In this document: piece by piece, positions 44,128 through 53,785 of the stretch
Numbering within the stretch: position 1 is the stretch's first letter
How the letters are laid out: every line of letters starts with the position of its first letter
Assembly: GCA_016841445.1 (NCBI GenBank)
Contig: JAENZD010000001.1
Location: 868,001-932,000, forward strand
DNA length: 64,000 nt
From: Anaerolineaceae bacterium
Lineage (GTDB): Bacteria > Chloroflexota > Anaerolineae > Anaerolineales > Anaerolineaceae
Reading direction: 5' to 3'
Translations under genes and position numbers: made by a program
Notes under the pieces: model-generated
Told to the model about the DNA's origin: nothing
What the model saw: only the letters and a program-made list of their open reading frames with translations
Database searches by the model: none

Positions 44128-46044
44128 TCAAAGACTTTCTTTCGGCATAAAATTGGCGCAGTTAAATAAGGATAAATTGAATCTAATCCATTGAAGAAAT
44201 AAGATGATCAATAAGATCAAGTTTAAGGGATATCCTAAGAAAAGGTATCGATCGATTGGCCAAATGATCAAATGCCCCATTGCATTGAAGAGAGATGTTG
44301 CACTTAGTATCAGGATGACAGCATTCATCAGGTTTTTCCGAAATAACCAAGTGATTGAAAAGAACATCACAAAAAGAGGGAGCAGTAAATAAGTCGAGGT
44401 GAACAGAAAATGACTGAGCGTTAGCCTTGTGAGGAATATATAATTCAATAGAGCTGGGGGCTGGTACCTTGCAAAGAAATATTTTGTAAACGCATCAAAG
44501 GGCTGATGGTCATAGGTCATGTTGGTAACCCTAGGGTTCAAATATTGTCGGTGGGCAATCAAATGATTCTGGAATCCCTCAGTCAGGGAAAATTTTGGAT
44601 CATTTTCATAGGTATCTTGGGTTCTGAAATTGATACTGATAAAATAGTCTTCTAATTTATCTGTTATAAACTGACCTGGGTTTTTACTTAACTCAATACG
44701 ATTTTGATCAACACTACTTGATATTTGACTTGAGATTAACCGATCCTCATCGAGTGAATAATTTTTATTTTCAATGAAATTATCCCACGCGAGATTGCTC
44801 AAAAAAACAAGGATAGCTGCTGTTGAAATGGTCAGGACCGAAAAGAAGATGGTTTTCCATGCGATGTGTCGAAAAATGATCAATAGGCAGACAATAACCA
44901 GTGGAAATAAAGCTGCACCAACGTATGGTTGTTTAATATGCCAGGCTATAGGAACTAGGATAACAAGCAGAACTGATAATACGATGAATTCTTTTGAGAA
45001 AAACCTGGCTTTGTAAATCCGGATTGCCAGATAGCAAGAAATTATCGCAATCGTTGCGGCTAAATACTCTGTGAGAAGGACATGATAATAACCGAAAACC
45101 GTTGGGTCAAGGATAACAATCAAGAAAACGCTGAAAAGAATTAGCAATTCCAACAATTTGGTTTTTGGTTTGAATAGATCTTTTATGATCAAAAAACAAA
45201 AAATAAATAGTACCAGGTGGGAGGTAATGATCGGCAGCAATAAGGCATTGGTCTGATACCCAAACAGGTGAAGAGATAATAATATCTTAAGAGGAAAAAA
45301 GATGGTTCTTAATGGGTCCCAATCAGCCCAACTTCCTGTTTTTATCAGATCTGAGAGGAACAGGTACTGTGCAGAGTCAAATGTTATTGTCGGGGGATAG
45401 GCAAAATCTATTATGATGATGAGAACAAGAAAAAACAATAAACCATTTTTCACGAGAAATTCCCATATCTTATTGTAGAATTTCCCCGGTAGTATATTCC
45501 TGCCAATAATTAACCCGAGGATACCTAACCCCATGAAAAGATAACTCAGGAAATAAGGTCGGTAACCCACCCTGGGATTGATAGTTAATGAATCGCAAAC
45601 GACGCTGTCTCCTTCTTGATTAGTCAGATCAAACCGCAGTCTGTCAATGATTAATGTCTTTGGCAATTCGATAACAATCTCATGATCTGATAATGGGTAA
45701 ATCAAAGAATCTTCTTCTGAAAATCCTTGACCGGCTTGTTTATAGAAAACCTGACCAAGGGCATCTGGAATAGAATTCCGGCAGTCAACGGATATGAACC
45801 TTACCCGTTTGTCTACCTGTTTGAAAGTGATGTTGGGGTCTTCGCTTAATGAAATAAATTTACCATTTGATTCGGAAAAATCATTGAATGTTGCATTGGC
45901 GAGTGATAATTCTGTTTCCTTTAAACCCTGGAAAGCAGAAATAAAGAATACGTTGCTAAAATAACCAATCTCAAGAGCTATGCCGATCAGAATGATGAGT
46001 AAGAAAACCAGATTATTCTTGATAAATTTGATCAATTTGTTCAT
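44128..46044 (-). CDS. Polytopic membrane protein, probable GT-C glycosyltransferase
   Basis: A 638-residue protein with one N-terminal TM (about 10-30), an extracytoplasmic beta-rich domain (about 40-160) and roughly ten further TM segments. The loop after the second TM has an acidic residue in TFDSAQYLFLSDL, resembling the catalytic loop of GT39/ArnT-like enzymes that use polyprenyl-phosphate sugars on the outer face. No stronger family match is visible. ATG 46044 chosen over a TTG at 46053. It sits between GT2/GT4 genes, consistent with outer-face glycosylation. Confidence 0.65.
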   Translation of the reverse strand: MNKLIKFIKNNLVFLLIILIGIALEIGYFSNVFFISAFQGLKETELSLANATFNDFSESNGKFISLSEDPNITFKQVDKRVRFISVDCRNSIPDALGQVFYKQAGQGFSEEDSLIYPLSDHEIVIELPKTLIIDRLRFDLTNQEGDSVVCDSLTINPRVGYRPYFLSYLFMGLGILGLIIGRNILPGKFYNKIWEFLVKNGLLFFLVLIIIIDFAYPPTITFDSAQYLFLSDLIKTGSWADWDPLRTIFFPLKILLSLHLFGYQTNALLLPIITSHLVLFIFCFLIIKDLFKPKTKLLELLILFSVFLIVILDPTVFGYYHVLLTEYLAATIAIISCYLAIRIYKARFFSKEFIVLSVLLVILVPIAWHIKQPYVGAALFPLVIVCLLIIFRHIAWKTIFFSVLTISTAAILVFLSNLAWDNFIENKNYSLDEDRLISSQISSSVDQNRIELSKNPGQFITDKLEDYFISINFRTQDTYENDPKFSLTEGFQNHLIAHRQYLNPRVTNMTYDHQPFDAFTKYFFARYQPPALLNYIFLTRLTLSHFLFTSTYLLLPLFVMFFSITWLFRKNLMNAVILILSATSLFNAMGHLIIWPIDRYLFLGYPLNLILLIILFLQWIRFNLSLFNCANFMPKESL

Positions 46045-46181
46045 GAGTGCCAATGTCAGAAGATGAAAATCATAGGGTGAATCACATAACAGGCTGGATC
46101 AGTTACACCAAATTCAGTAATGGGAGAAATTGATGTGAGAAAAATTTTACCCTTCCTTTATTAATTGGAATTCTCTAAGAT

Positions 46182-49100
46182 TTATGAAAATAGAACCTTC
46201 AAGATATTGTAACTTGCTTTTTCAGGAAAATATTGAACCACATCGTGCATTCCTTTAAGCTGAATGCTTGTGCGGAGTTGGTTATCTTTAATTAATTCCT
46301 CTAATGTTTTCAGACAAGTTTGGTAATAGGAAGTGTCTGTAACCATCCCATTTTCCCGATGGGTGACAAATTCAACCGCGCCGCCATTTTTAGGAACTAA
46401 AACGGCACTTCCTGCAGCCATTGCCTCAAGAGCGGCTAACCCCATGGCTTGATGGCTCGAAAAATCCGTGAAGATGTCGGCTTTACTCATCATGGAGGCT
46501 ACTTGCAATTGAGTTAATTTCCCTAGTTGCCGCCATTTGAAATTAAGAAGATCTTCATTGACAATATCACGGATGTCATTTGCACCAAAGAACCAGATAT
46601 CCACATCATTTTTATATTTATCCTGAACTTCTTTCAGGATTTTTACCGTCATATCCGGGTTACGGTAGACAGATGACTGGCGCACCATGGCCACGATGGT
46701 CACCGGTTTTACACCATAGGGGATCACGTCTCGTGGCCGGAAAAGATCAATATTGACACTTATCCCAATGAGCTCAGAATCAACCCCGGTATGGTCAAAA
46801 ACGGTATCTCTTGTCCACATGGTTTTTGTGAATCTCTTAATACTTTTAATACTGGTGTAGCTATCTTGCGCCGACTGATATTCCTCTGATGTTGGATGAT
46901 ACATCAACGGTTCAAAGCCCTGGATATAATAACCAAGGATTGGCGGGTTATCTAATTGGGCCAAAGGTTCGAGCCAGGGTACAGAGTAATTTGCAGAAGC
47001 AATAACAGCATCATAAGATGAGGCTAATTTGGGTAAATCTGAAGCCTTCCCAAAAATGAAGGGAATATCCACATGAGCGTAATTCTTATTGAAAGCCCAT
47101 TTGTGTTCTGAAAGGTTGAAGACACTGACTTTCACGCCCATAGCTTGCATATGTTTTGCTTCATCCAGGATGACGTTTGCACCTCCACCGGCATCCTTTA
47201 TTGGCAAAAGGAAAAGCACTCGCTTATTTTTGAAATTTTCTCTACCTTTCTGCAGAACTCTCTCCCTTTCAGGCATGATCGCTGCTCGAGCCCGAATCCC
47301 CTCCATAACGCGATTGGGGTTCATGACCGAGACTTTTTCGGCGACGAGTTTCTTGCTGTGCTTTTTCTGCAAATTAACACCGCTCTGTTTTTGCAGTTCA
47401 AAACGTCCTTCGTTGGTATAACTTTTGGATTGTGCATGGTAGATATAAGCATTATCGACGATCACAGATTTCCAGCCAGCTTTATTGGCACGAATGATAA
47501 AATCGTCTTCCTCACCATAACCACGACCAAAATTATCTTCGTCAAATATCCCGATCTCATCAATAACTTTCCTGCGGATCATCAGGCAAAAACCATTCAA
47601 TAAAGGAACCGCAGGGTGGATACACCCAGCATACTTACTGACCATTTGCCCCATGCTCGCAATAGATAAACCAGTTGGAAGTTTATTCATTGCCCAGTCC
47701 CCATCCTCACTCAGCTTTGGTATGGACTGCCAGGAAGCAGTGTTGGATAAAGGGCTGACGACCCCAATTTTTTGATCTCTGGTTATCGCACGATGCATTC
47801 GATCTAACCAATTTTCTGTAACGATCGTATCACTGTTGAGCAGGACCAATAAAGGTGCGGTGGATGCTCTCATGCCAATATTTGCAGCATATGTATATCC
47901 CAGGGCTTTCTCATTTCGAATTAGTTTGCAATTTGCCTGGGAAGCTGCAAACGCTTCCAGGTATGTTTTGGTTGCATTTTCGCTTCCATCGTCGACAATA
48001 ATGATGTTAAAAGGCTGACAGGTTTCCTTTACAACCGACTCCAGGCACCTGTGGACGTCTTCCAGCGCATTATGTACGCAGATGATAACGTCGATCTCCT
48101 GTTTGTGTCTGGGGACATCCTGGCAATCCGGGAGCCAGGAATCAGCGTTTAGTAGAGTCTTAAGTTGGGCTTTTCGTTGCTTATTATTGGAGGCGTTCTT
48201 CATCTGAAGATACCAGTGGTAGAATTTTTTGAGGATTCTCTCACTAAGTGAATTCCTGAAAAGAGGCGAGCCTGTTAATTTTTTAAGCACCATGGCAAGC
48301 TTCCAGCTTCTGCTGCTTCGAATGTCTGAAATTTCTGTTTTATATCCTTCAATTGCCATTTTATTTTCTTCAATAAGATCATGATATTGATTTGCAAGGG
48401 AATGAAATATCTTAGAAGGTGACAAATTCGAGGAGCCCTGACTCTCATTAATTCTTTGAGCTCTTTCAAAGGTTTCGAGCCATCGATAGGCATTTGCAGA
48501 TAACAGCCAATTCTCAGTAATCGTTTTTTGGGCATTATGGATAATTTTTTCCCTTAATCGACTGTCCTTGATCAGTAGATCCAGTCCTTTTTCCCATTCT
48601 TCCAGGGAGGACGCAAATAATCCATTGAAATTGTGTTTGACAACTTGCTCAAATGTCTCAAGTTTGCTGTATATACCAGGTGCACCAAGTGCAGTGTATT
48701 CAAAGAATTTCAAAGGGCTCTTCGCCCGGTTAAATTCATTATTTTCCAGAGGGGCAATAAAGATATCGGCTTTTTGAGTTTGAAAATAGGAAGTGAACGC
48801 CTTGTAATCATAAGATACTGCAGGGCTCCATTTGACCTGAGGAAGATTGGCTAATTTTTCGGGTGGTTTTGCACCCCAAAACTGGCAAATCAATTCATCA
48901 GGATATTTCTGGATGATTGAGGACAAAGCCGGTGCGATGAATTCAAGATCCGGGATATGTGATTCACTTCCCATAAAACCGATGACGAGGGGACGGATAT
49001 TAGCTTCTTCTGTGAGGGGGGCTCTCAATTTCCAAAGGGCGTCATCAAGAAAATTTGGCAGCAAATGGATATTGCTGTTGAACGTTGAGATCCACTGCTG

Positions 49101-49511
49101 TAGTTTGGGGGTTGGTACCGTTACGATATCAGCTTCATGAATGGCTTGCAGCATCGGCAGCAGAGATTCGACATAAATTTGTCCCTGCCGATCAGGATGT
49201 CCTTCAGGTAAAAGAAAAAGCAGATCATCAATATCAAAAATAATTGGGATTCTTTCTGCACGGCAATTCTTAATGATTTTTTCGTAATTCTCAAATTCTC
49301 TTGGAAAATCTCTTTGGATAACAACGATATCCCCTTTTGATACTAGATCTGGATCTGTTACGCCAAGGATCTTGCCATCAAAGACTTTAATCCCAAGATG
49401 GTCCATTGGACCGCGCAACCGAAGGTAGGCACAGGGATCATCTCCGTAGTTGGTATAGAAAACAACGGATTTGATAATACTGCTGGAAAAATTTCCGGTT
49501 GATTTTATCAC
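46182..49511 (-). CDS. Three-domain glycosyltransferase (GT4-like + GT2 + GT4)
   Basis: A 1109-residue cytoplasmic enzyme. Domain 1 (about 1-360) is a GT4-like fold (SVVFYTNYGDDPCAYLRLRGPM; SPLKFFEYTALGAPGIYS). A helical linker is followed by a GT2 domain (about 478-720: DVIICVHNALEDVHRCLESVV, VLLNSDTIVTENWLDR, GYGEEDDFIIRANKAGW). The last part (about 785-1109) is a second GT4 (FLLPIKDAGGGANVILDEAK; FTDFSSHQAMGLAALEAMAAGSAV, the E-x7-E region). It starts at GTG with AGGGA upstream. Three transferase modules in one chain could build an oligosaccharide processively. Confidence 0.9.
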   Translation of the reverse strand: MIKSTGNFSSSIIKSVVFYTNYGDDPCAYLRLRGPMDHLGIKVFDGKILGVTDPDLVSKGDIVVIQRDFPREFENYEKIIKNCRAERIPIIFDIDDLLFLLPEGHPDRQGQIYVESLLPMLQAIHEADIVTVPTPKLQQWISTFNSNIHLLPNFLDDALWKLRAPLTEEANIRPLVIGFMGSESHIPDLEFIAPALSSIIQKYPDELICQFWGAKPPEKLANLPQVKWSPAVSYDYKAFTSYFQTQKADIFIAPLENNEFNRAKSPLKFFEYTALGAPGIYSKLETFEQVVKHNFNGLFASSLEEWEKGLDLLIKDSRLREKIIHNAQKTITENWLLSANAYRWLETFERAQRINESQGSSNLSPSKIFHSLANQYHDLIEENKMAIEGYKTEISDIRSSRSWKLAMVLKKLTGSPLFRNSLSERILKKFYHWYLQMKNASNNKQRKAQLKTLLNADSWLPDCQDVPRHKQEIDVIICVHNALEDVHRCLESVVKETCQPFNIIIVDDGSENATKTYLEAFAASQANCKLIRNEKALGYTYAANIGMRASTAPLLVLLNSDTIVTENWLDRMHRAITRDQKIGVVSPLSNTASWQSIPKLSEDGDWAMNKLPTGLSIASMGQMVSKYAGCIHPAVPLLNGFCLMIRRKVIDEIGIFDEDNFGRGYGEEDDFIIRANKAGWKSVIVDNAYIYHAQSKSYTNEGRFELQKQSGVNLQKKHSKKLVAEKVSVMNPNRVMEGIRARAAIMPERERVLQKGRENFKNKRVLFLLPIKDAGGGANVILDEAKHMQAMGVKVSVFNLSEHKWAFNKNYAHVDIPFIFGKASDLPKLASSYDAVIASANYSVPWLEPLAQLDNPPILGYYIQGFEPLMYHPTSEEYQSAQDSYTSIKSIKRFTKTMWTRDTVFDHTGVDSELIGISVNIDLFRPRDVIPYGVKPVTIVAMVRQSSVYRNPDMTVKILKEVQDKYKNDVDIWFFGANDIRDIVNEDLLNFKWRQLGKLTQLQVASMMSKADIFTDFSSHQAMGLAALEAMAAGSAVLVPKNGGAVEFVTHRENGMVTDTSYYQTCLKTLEELIKDNQLRTSIQLKGMHDVVQYFPEKASYNILKVLFS

Positions 49512-49588
49512 TTGATTTCCCTTAATAAGCGATTCAGGATACCTTCTATTATAAGCACTAATAGAATGTTCGCTTACCTCCCTCTCGA

Positions 49589-50530
49589 TTAGTTATCATT
49601 TTTATAATCTATTGGCGTGACCGGTCGGGGTTTGGCTGTCTTTTCATCAAGAATTTTGGGCGGGTAGTAGAAAGACGTGTGAAGCTGCTGGTTGATTTTA
49701 CCGGAATAGTGGAAACCCCGGTAAGTTCCCCAATATTGCATGAACCTGAACAAGACGATGGAACTTACTTGTCTAAAAAAGATACTTTCTCGTCGAGCCT
49801 GGTTCATATCTGAGAGACTTCTTGTAAGCCACATTTGGATAAAGTGCCAGAATGAGAATTTGCTGTTGGGCAAGATTTGCTTCATTGCGATGGCTTCCCG
49901 CTTATACCGATTTCTGACCTGTTGATATGTTTCTTTGTGACTATGGACCACTTCCGCTTCAGCGACATATGCAATGCCGTATCCTTCTTCCATCAACCAG
50001 CTGCTCCAGGCCAGGTCTTCAAGACCTGTCAGGGTTTCGTCATAGGGATGTTGTTCCCATAATCTGCGTCTTATCGCGGCATTTGCATTATGGGAATAAG
50101 GGTGGGCTTGCTGATTAACAGAATTCTCTGGGAAGTACTTTCTGAAAAACTGGTGCTCAGAATAGAAATTGGTTTCACCACCTTTTTGCCGGCCATAAAC
50201 CAAACCAATTTCTTTTTCTGAAAATGATTTCGTCAGTCGATGGAGCCAATCCGGAAAAACAGGGAAGCAGTGCGCACTGATGATCACTACGATATCACCG
50301 CTTGCTGCAGCGATGCCCCGGTTGAGGGATCGACCAAATGTAAAATCTTCAGGGTCGATGTGGACGATTTTAACGGGGTATTGTTTGGCAATGTTTAATG
50401 TATCATCTGTTGAACCTGAATCAACGATGATCACTTCCGTGTTGCTGATAGTCTGTTGAGAGATGCCGTAAAGCAATCGCCCGATATGATCAGCCTCGTT
50501 GAATGCCCGAATGATGATTGAAATGGTCAT
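49589..50530 (-). CDS. Glycosyltransferase family 2 protein
   Basis: A 313-residue cytoplasmic GT2 enzyme of the rhamnosyltransferase-like branch. It has the nucleotide-sugar fold ISIIIRAFNEADHIGRLLYGI, the EVIIVDSGSTDDTL block, SAHCFPVF replacing the usual DxD region and the acceptor segment GLEDLAWSSWLMEEGY (catalytic ED). It is separated by 77 bases from the three-domain enzyme and likely co-transcribed with it. Donor and acceptor unknown. Confidence 0.9.
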   Translation of the reverse strand: MTISIIIRAFNEADHIGRLLYGISQQTISNTEVIIVDSGSTDDTLNIAKQYPVKIVHIDPEDFTFGRSLNRGIAAASGDIVVIISAHCFPVFPDWLHRLTKSFSEKEIGLVYGRQKGGETNFYSEHQFFRKYFPENSVNQQAHPYSHNANAAIRRRLWEQHPYDETLTGLEDLAWSSWLMEEGYGIAYVAEAEVVHSHKETYQQVRNRYKREAIAMKQILPNSKFSFWHFIQMWLTRSLSDMNQARRESIFFRQVSSIVLFRFMQYWGTYRGFHYSGKINQQLHTSFYYPPKILDEKTAKPRPVTPIDYKNDN

Positions 50531-50604
50531 GGTCAGGTAATCTTACTGCAAAAAGATAGAGATATCATAACGCTTACGTTTTTATTATGAAATGTCATAA
50601 AGAA

Positions 50605-51996
50605 TCAATTGATGAACCAGCTGGCGAATACAGGACGATAATGCGTGATGAATTTCAATGGTCCACCGTAAATAAAGAGCACAATTGTGACGGCCAATGT
50701 GGCAAATTTCAAGATCTTATTCGGGACTTTCATCAACCCATAGCTTAATAGGCAATAAATGACGGTAATTACAGGGAAAATGTACCTGCCTTGATGGGCG
50801 ACCTGTATAAAACCATAGATTAATTCAGTATTGTAATTCTTTATGAGCAAAACCAGGCTGTAAAAAAGGATGATTCCGATGAAACTATAAATTTTAAAGG
50901 AGGATTTCTTGAAATACCTGAACAGCAGCAAGGTTGTCCAATAAAAAAGCATCTGGAAATACGCCGCATCCATTGGAAAGTATGATTTCAAGTTTCCCAT
51001 TACACCAACAATTTTCAATAACATTGCCCTGATCCATGTGTCGAACACATATCGTACGGGTTCAGGATACCCTTGTTTGATAGCACTGGTAATGGTTAGC
51101 TTCTCGGGAAGCCTGAGTTCGTAATAACCTTTTAAGAAGGGTGCATTTTTACAAAATTCTTCGGAGTAATAATCAGGACACGTGGGGGTTAGTGAATGAA
51201 ATTCAATTAAATTGACTCCGTAAATCGAGAAAGTAAAACCGAATAGTATAGCAACAATAATTAGGAACAGGATATTTTTCCCAAGTTTCAGTTGTGTGGT
51301 TGCTACGACTGGGTGCTTTAAAGCAATATAGGTAATCCAAACAACAAGCAAGGCTGCTGTTAAGGGGACGATTGTAAATTTTATCAAAGCACCTAAACAA
51401 AGAGATATTAGCATCCCCAGGCTGTTTGAAATAAAAGCTTTATTATTTAGAATCCTCAGAAGGAAAAAAAGTGAAAGTATGCTCAAAAAATTGGCCGGGT
51501 TATCATAGGACACACCACTTGAAAGCACAACATACATCAATGTGTTGGTTAGCAGGAAGACGGGTAAAAGAGGCCACCACTTGTTCTTGAACAATTCCCT
51601 TGAGAAAAGGTAGGTAAATAATACAGTCCCAAGTGAAAATATCACATTAATGAGACGAAGAAAAACAAGCTGCTGCCAGTTAGTGACGTTTGGCTTGACC
51701 AGTGAAAAGATGTTCAGTGTTCTTCCGTAAATCCAGTACGCAAAATATGGGTTTTGCCGGATAAATATTCCTCTTTCTAATGAAGCCGGCGTCTCATAGG
51801 GCACACCTATGGTTTTAGCAAATGATTGCGACATTGAAAAATGGAATGCTTCATCTGGTATGATATTTAATTTTAAATTGGATGCCAGAAATGTTGAATA
51901 TCCGATAAAAATCGCCAAAAGAATGATCAGAACGAGCTTCGCATTATTTGATTTCCAAAATGAATATAACCTTTCCTTTTTAATTTTCGATTTCAT
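50605..51996 (-). CDS. Polytopic GT-C-like membrane glycosyltransferase
   Basis: A 463-residue protein with about eleven hydrophobic segments. The first loop carries NIIPDEAFHFSMSQSFA; an Asp-Glu pair there is the hallmark of GT-C enzymes and DUF2142-type membrane proteins that transfer sugars from lipid carriers outside the membrane. Between TM segments the pattern VSYDNPANFLSILSLFFLLRIL supports this family. It lies 75 bases downstream... in transcription order it precedes the 50530 GT2 gene. Substrate unknown. Confidence 0.75.
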   Translation of the reverse strand: MKSKIKKERLYSFWKSNNAKLVLIILLAIFIGYSTFLASNLKLNIIPDEAFHFSMSQSFAKTIGVPYETPASLERGIFIRQNPYFAYWIYGRTLNIFSLVKPNVTNWQQLVFLRLINVIFSLGTVLFTYLFSRELFKNKWWPLLPVFLLTNTLMYVVLSSGVSYDNPANFLSILSLFFLLRILNNKAFISNSLGMLISLCLGALIKFTIVPLTAALLVVWITYIALKHPVVATTQLKLGKNILFLIIVAILFGFTFSIYGVNLIEFHSLTPTCPDYYSEEFCKNAPFLKGYYELRLPEKLTITSAIKQGYPEPVRYVFDTWIRAMLLKIVGVMGNLKSYFPMDAAYFQMLFYWTTLLLFRYFKKSSFKIYSFIGIILFYSLVLLIKNYNTELIYGFIQVAHQGRYIFPVITVIYCLLSYGLMKVPNKILKFATLAVTIVLFIYGGPLKFITHYRPVFASWFIN

Positions 51997-52080
51997 TATT
52001 GACTCTCAATGGAATTGATTATGTGGTTTAATGAATGTCTACTTACTCTAAACATTCTGTTATTTTAACATAACATGGAT

Positions 52081-53502
52081 TTAAATATCTTTTCTCAAAG
52101 AGGAATAAATGGATGAATATTTTTCTCTGGCGTATTCAGAAGAATTGAGATAGGAGAATGCTAATTCTGCGCCTGAAAGAACCGCTGCTTCCTTCATGAT
52201 GCAACTCTTAATTTCTTCAGCTAGTTCTACATCGATAACCTTATAAGATTGTTTCAAATATCGAAATGTAATATTTACAAAATCCAGAAGGGCGTTCACC
52301 AACCTGCCCTGATAAGGTTTACCAGCTTTTTCTAAGTATGAAAAATGTAATAATTCTTCAATGATATCAGATAGATCCTCATCAAGGTGTTGGCAATGCG
52401 TTACGTCAATACTGAGTGGATAGACTAAATATGAAATTGAATTGATTAACTGTTTCAAGCTGTTCTCAAATTCAGTTAGATTTTGAGGATAAGTAAACTC
52501 TGAAATTTTAGTAATAATATGAGTGCATATGAAATGAAAGATAAAGCCAATATCCGCAGATACTGCTAATAAATTGGTGTCAGGAATTTTGAAATCACTA
52601 AAAATATCGGATAAGGTCAGGTTGTCCACATAACCCCGTTTGAGGGAATAATAAGGTGAGCGATTATGCGAGTGGTTGATCCGTGGTGTGTTTAAAAATG
52701 CAAGCTTATGTCCATCTTTGATCAGACGAAGTCCCAAATCCAGATCTTCTGCATATGAAAATCGAAATTGATAATCATAGAAAAGATCAGCAGAGATCAG
52801 GCATGCAATGTTTGACAACTGACCATTTTTTCTCAAGTTGAAATTATTTTGCTCAGCAGGCATTGATAAGATGCGATCCGATTTGTTCACCTCTAGATAT
52901 TCATAATGGTGCCAACTTATCACTTTGTAAAAAAGGTCTGAATCTTCTCTGGGCTGTTCAGCACAGGAAACCGCACTGGCATTAAACTCAACCATTTTAG
53001 TCATCATGGTATGAAGCCAAGTGTTTGAAGGAGGTAATGCATCCTGAACGGTAAAGAGAAAGTAATCTCCTGAAGCATTAATAGCGCCCAAATTCCGGGC
53101 GTAAGAGTGCGAAAAATCTTCAGGGAGAATCTCAATTACCTTAGAAGCGCATTTTCTTGAGATTTTTATCGTATCATCCTGGCTGCCTGAATCCACAATC
53201 ACAATTTCTATTTCAGCAAACCCAACTTGATGTTTCAGAGTCTTTATCAGATTTTCAAAGTCGGGGCCAGCATTTTTCGTTGGAATAATGACAGAGATGT
53301 TCATTTGATTAATATTAGCGTTTTCGAGCATTTTTGATGGAACCTCGTGGTTACTATTTTGTGGATTAATACCTGTACCTCCCGAGTTTATTTCATTGAT
53401 GCCTGGCATTTGCTCATTTTCTCCCACAGTAACTATACGTCCTCCAAGATTAGCAAAACTTATCATATCTGTCTTTTTACCTTCACTTTTTCCAACCAGC
53501 AT
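52081..53502 (-). CDS. Glycosyltransferase family 2 protein with N-terminal extension
   Basis: A 473-residue enzyme. Residues about 1-68 are an unusual hydrophilic, Asn/Gly-rich extension (NEINSGGTGINPQNSN) with no recognised domain. The GT2 fold follows: MNISVIIPTKNAGPDFENLIKTL, IVIVDSGSQDDTI, FSHSYARNLGA and SYAEDLDLGLRLIKDGH with the catalytic acidic residues. A helical tail of about 170 residues completes it. The first ATG is supported by AAGGA six bases upstream, so the extension is probably translated. It is the first gene of the minus-strand run and faces the acyltransferase operon. Confidence 0.85.
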   Translation of the reverse strand: MLVGKSEGKKTDMISFANLGGRIVTVGENEQMPGINEINSGGTGINPQNSNHEVPSKMLENANINQMNISVIIPTKNAGPDFENLIKTLKHQVGFAEIEIVIVDSGSQDDTIKISRKCASKVIEILPEDFSHSYARNLGAINASGDYFLFTVQDALPPSNTWLHTMMTKMVEFNASAVSCAEQPREDSDLFYKVISWHHYEYLEVNKSDRILSMPAEQNNFNLRKNGQLSNIACLISADLFYDYQFRFSYAEDLDLGLRLIKDGHKLAFLNTPRINHSHNRSPYYSLKRGYVDNLTLSDIFSDFKIPDTNLLAVSADIGFIFHFICTHIITKISEFTYPQNLTEFENSLKQLINSISYLVYPLSIDVTHCQHLDEDLSDIIEELLHFSYLEKAGKPYQGRLVNALLDFVNITFRYLKQSYKVIDVELAEEIKSCIMKEAAVLSGAELAFSYLNSSEYAREKYSSIYSSLRKDI

Positions 53503-53680
53503 TAGGTTCCTTTGGTACCTAATTTTCCTAAATCTAACAAAGGAATTATAACCAACTTAATCTTTCCGCGTTGAGAAAATCATAAACGTTCAAGAAACAT
53601 ATAGTTTTTACCCCTCAAAGAAAAGTAGACATTGTATTCCAAATTAGATTTTAATGTGATAAAACCTAGAAGAAATCGGC

Positions 53681-53686
53681 TATAAT
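53681..53686 (+). promoter_or_regulatory. Possible -10 box for the acyltransferase operon
   Basis: A perfect TATAAT lies 100 bases before the MBOAT start, in the 283-base divergent gap. No good -35 box is found at the right distance, so it is only a candidate. The rest of this gap shows no gene. Confidence 0.3.
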
Positions 53687-53785
53687 CATATTCACATTAT
53701 CAATCATTGCGAGTTCATGATTTACTGGATAAGCCAAAGATAGGTACTAGGGACTTAAATTAAAGCATCGAAAGAATTTCTGTTA

